Position numbers and translations under genes: made by a program. Positions 63,169 to 64,000 of a stretch of 64,000 bases of DNA are shown piece after piece; the first letter of the stretch is position 1; the number at the start of each line of letters is the position of its first letter. The stretch spans positions 372,001 through 436,000 of the forward strand of contig NZ_AULU01000003.1 of assembly GCF_000422445.1 (NCBI RefSeq). Reading direction: 5' to 3'. This DNA is from Paenibacillus assamensis DSM 18201 (lineage in GTDB: Bacteria > Bacillota > Bacilli > Paenibacillales > Paenibacillaceae). The notes below the pieces were generated by a model, which was given only the letters and a program-made list of their open reading frames with translations, was not told where the DNA came from and made no database searches.

Positions 63169-63444
63169 TTGATAGCGAGAAAGATTTTACTATTGATCTA
63201 TTTGTTCTTAATCTTCTTATTTGGGATTTTACTTGTACCATTTAAATTAGTGTGGGGAGCACAAAAGGAGATTGATAGTATTGTCTTTGCTCCAATATGG
63301 AGCACTATTTATCGAGGCAAAGTTGTGAACGGATATAGTCTCTTTTATGAACTTTACACAGGTAGATTAGCCCTGACTCTTGTTGTTTTGTCACTCATCT
63401 TCATTGCGCTGTTCAAGTTCTTCACTCCCAAAGAGGAAGTTTAA
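63169..63444 (+). CDS. Small two-helix membrane protein
   Basis: 91 residues from TTG 63169 behind AGAGGTGAG, five bases away. An N-terminal helix (ILLLIYLFLIFLFGILLVPF) and a C-terminal helix (LALTLVVLSLIFIALFKFF) flank an outer loop of about 40 residues. The only rightward gene of the island. Strong ribosome site and terminator support it. Family not recognised. Confidence 0.6.
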   Translation: MIARKILLLIYLFLIFLFGILLVPFKLVWGAQKEIDSIVFAPIWSTIYRGKVVNGYSLFYELYTGRLALTLVVLSLIFIALFKFFTPKEEV

Positions 63445-63460
63445 AACTTGTGAAAAGTAT

Positions 63461-63497
63461 AAAAGGTTGCTCCTTATATTTGAGAAGCAACCTTTTT
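63461..63497 (+). terminator. Terminator of the small membrane-protein gene
   Basis: AAAAGGTTGCT pairs with AGCAACCTTTT, followed by T. Confidence 0.85.
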
Positions 63498-63675
63498 CTA
63501 TTCAATCATGATATTTCATCGAGCACAATACCATGCTCTTCAAGAGCATATGAGATATTTGGGTTTGATCATGTAATCACGATATGCAACATAGTTTTTT
63601 TCTCTGCACCTAATACGTCTATTAAAGTTAAGCATCTGATTAATTTGATCATCTGAGGTTAGGTAACTTTAACAA
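63498..63675. other. Possible gene relic
   Basis: On the minus strand short coding-like pieces are broken by stops. Not assignable. No structure except GCTCTTCAAGAGC at 63536-63548. Confidence 0.3.
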
Positions 63676-63716
63676 CACAAAAAACCACTCCCTAATAGAA
63701 TTATTAAGAAGTGGTC
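63676..63716 (-). terminator. groEL terminator
   Basis: ACCACT (63684-63689) pairs with AGTGGT (63710-63715), with partial extension, and a run of six T follows on the minus strand. Confidence 0.75.
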
Positions 63717-63820
63717 ATTGCTTGATTTATTATTCGTAACTGTGACTGCTTCTTAAATCAAGGCCAAAATAACCTCAATTTAAGGAGCTGAGTGGTCTAA
63801 CGTAATGGCTCAAAAGCCTA

Positions 63821-64000
<180 letters not shown>

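Overview
The window reads as chromosome of an endospore-forming, low-to-moderate GC Firmicute of the Paenibacillaceae, most likely Paenibacillus. Support: the spore-cortex gene cmpA beside tex and a SprT-like gene, a Spo0E-like phosphatase, the alr / lipoprotein / ndoAI-ndoA / tex / cmpA / sprT neighbourhood known from Bacillus (here without the sigB operon between ndoA and tex), a FosB gene, strong GGAGG ribosome sites and many TTG/GTG starts. This taxonomic call is inference from gene content only.

Layout. 1-8.2 kb: the left part of a PBSX-like prophage or phage remnant. An Xre repressor and an ImmA-like protein face right. An ArpU-type regulator, small and large terminase, portal and a MuF head protein face left. 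The MuF protein carries an extra C-terminal domain and is followed by a small immunity-like gene, and a second MuF-type gene runs off the left edge. The divergent repressor/ArpU region holds four operator-like palindromes over two promoters. 8.4-16.8 kb: housekeeping core (hemD, sprT-like, cmpA, tex, ndoA, ndoAI, alr, LolA-like lipoprotein). 17.4-22.1 kb: a NEW3-protein/ABC transporter operon and an ECF sigma/anti-sigma pair. 22.9-32.8 kb: secreted hydrolase, alkaline phosphatase with PhoP boxes, WYL regulator, zinc-ribbon/GyrI-like protein, fosB, small metabolic genes. 33-37 kb: a SEC-C gene, a serine hydrolase, and the decayed remains of a duplicated SEC-C locus. 37.3-46.6 kb: mug, orphan response regulator, chemoreceptor, YjfB, stalk-domain protein, cysC, two YflT-type stress proteins.

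46.9-55.3 kb is an accessory stretch, visibly AT-richer: two secreted proteins of unknown role, a TetR/CPBP pair with a palindromic operator, a BcrC-like phosphatase, a lipoprotein gene broken in a poly-A tract, a Spo0E-like gene, and a receptor/peptide quorum-sensing cassette (HTH-TPR receptor overlapped by a 39-codon exported peptide gene).

55.8-63.8 kb is a genomic island bounded by two copies of the groEL 3' end: the real groEL at the right edge and a degenerate displaced copy at 55.8 kb. Inside it, nested within two direct copies of one IS end, lie a SIR2 / winged-helix / ABC-ATPase operon that fits the ABC-three-component (ABC-3C) conflict systems, a two-gene operon of unknown type (membrane-coiled-coil protein plus a 404-residue cytosolic protein), and two dead transposase fragments. 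These, the MuF toxin-like cassette and the receptor/peptide cassette are the parts most worth following up. No tRNA, rRNA or CRISPR array was found.
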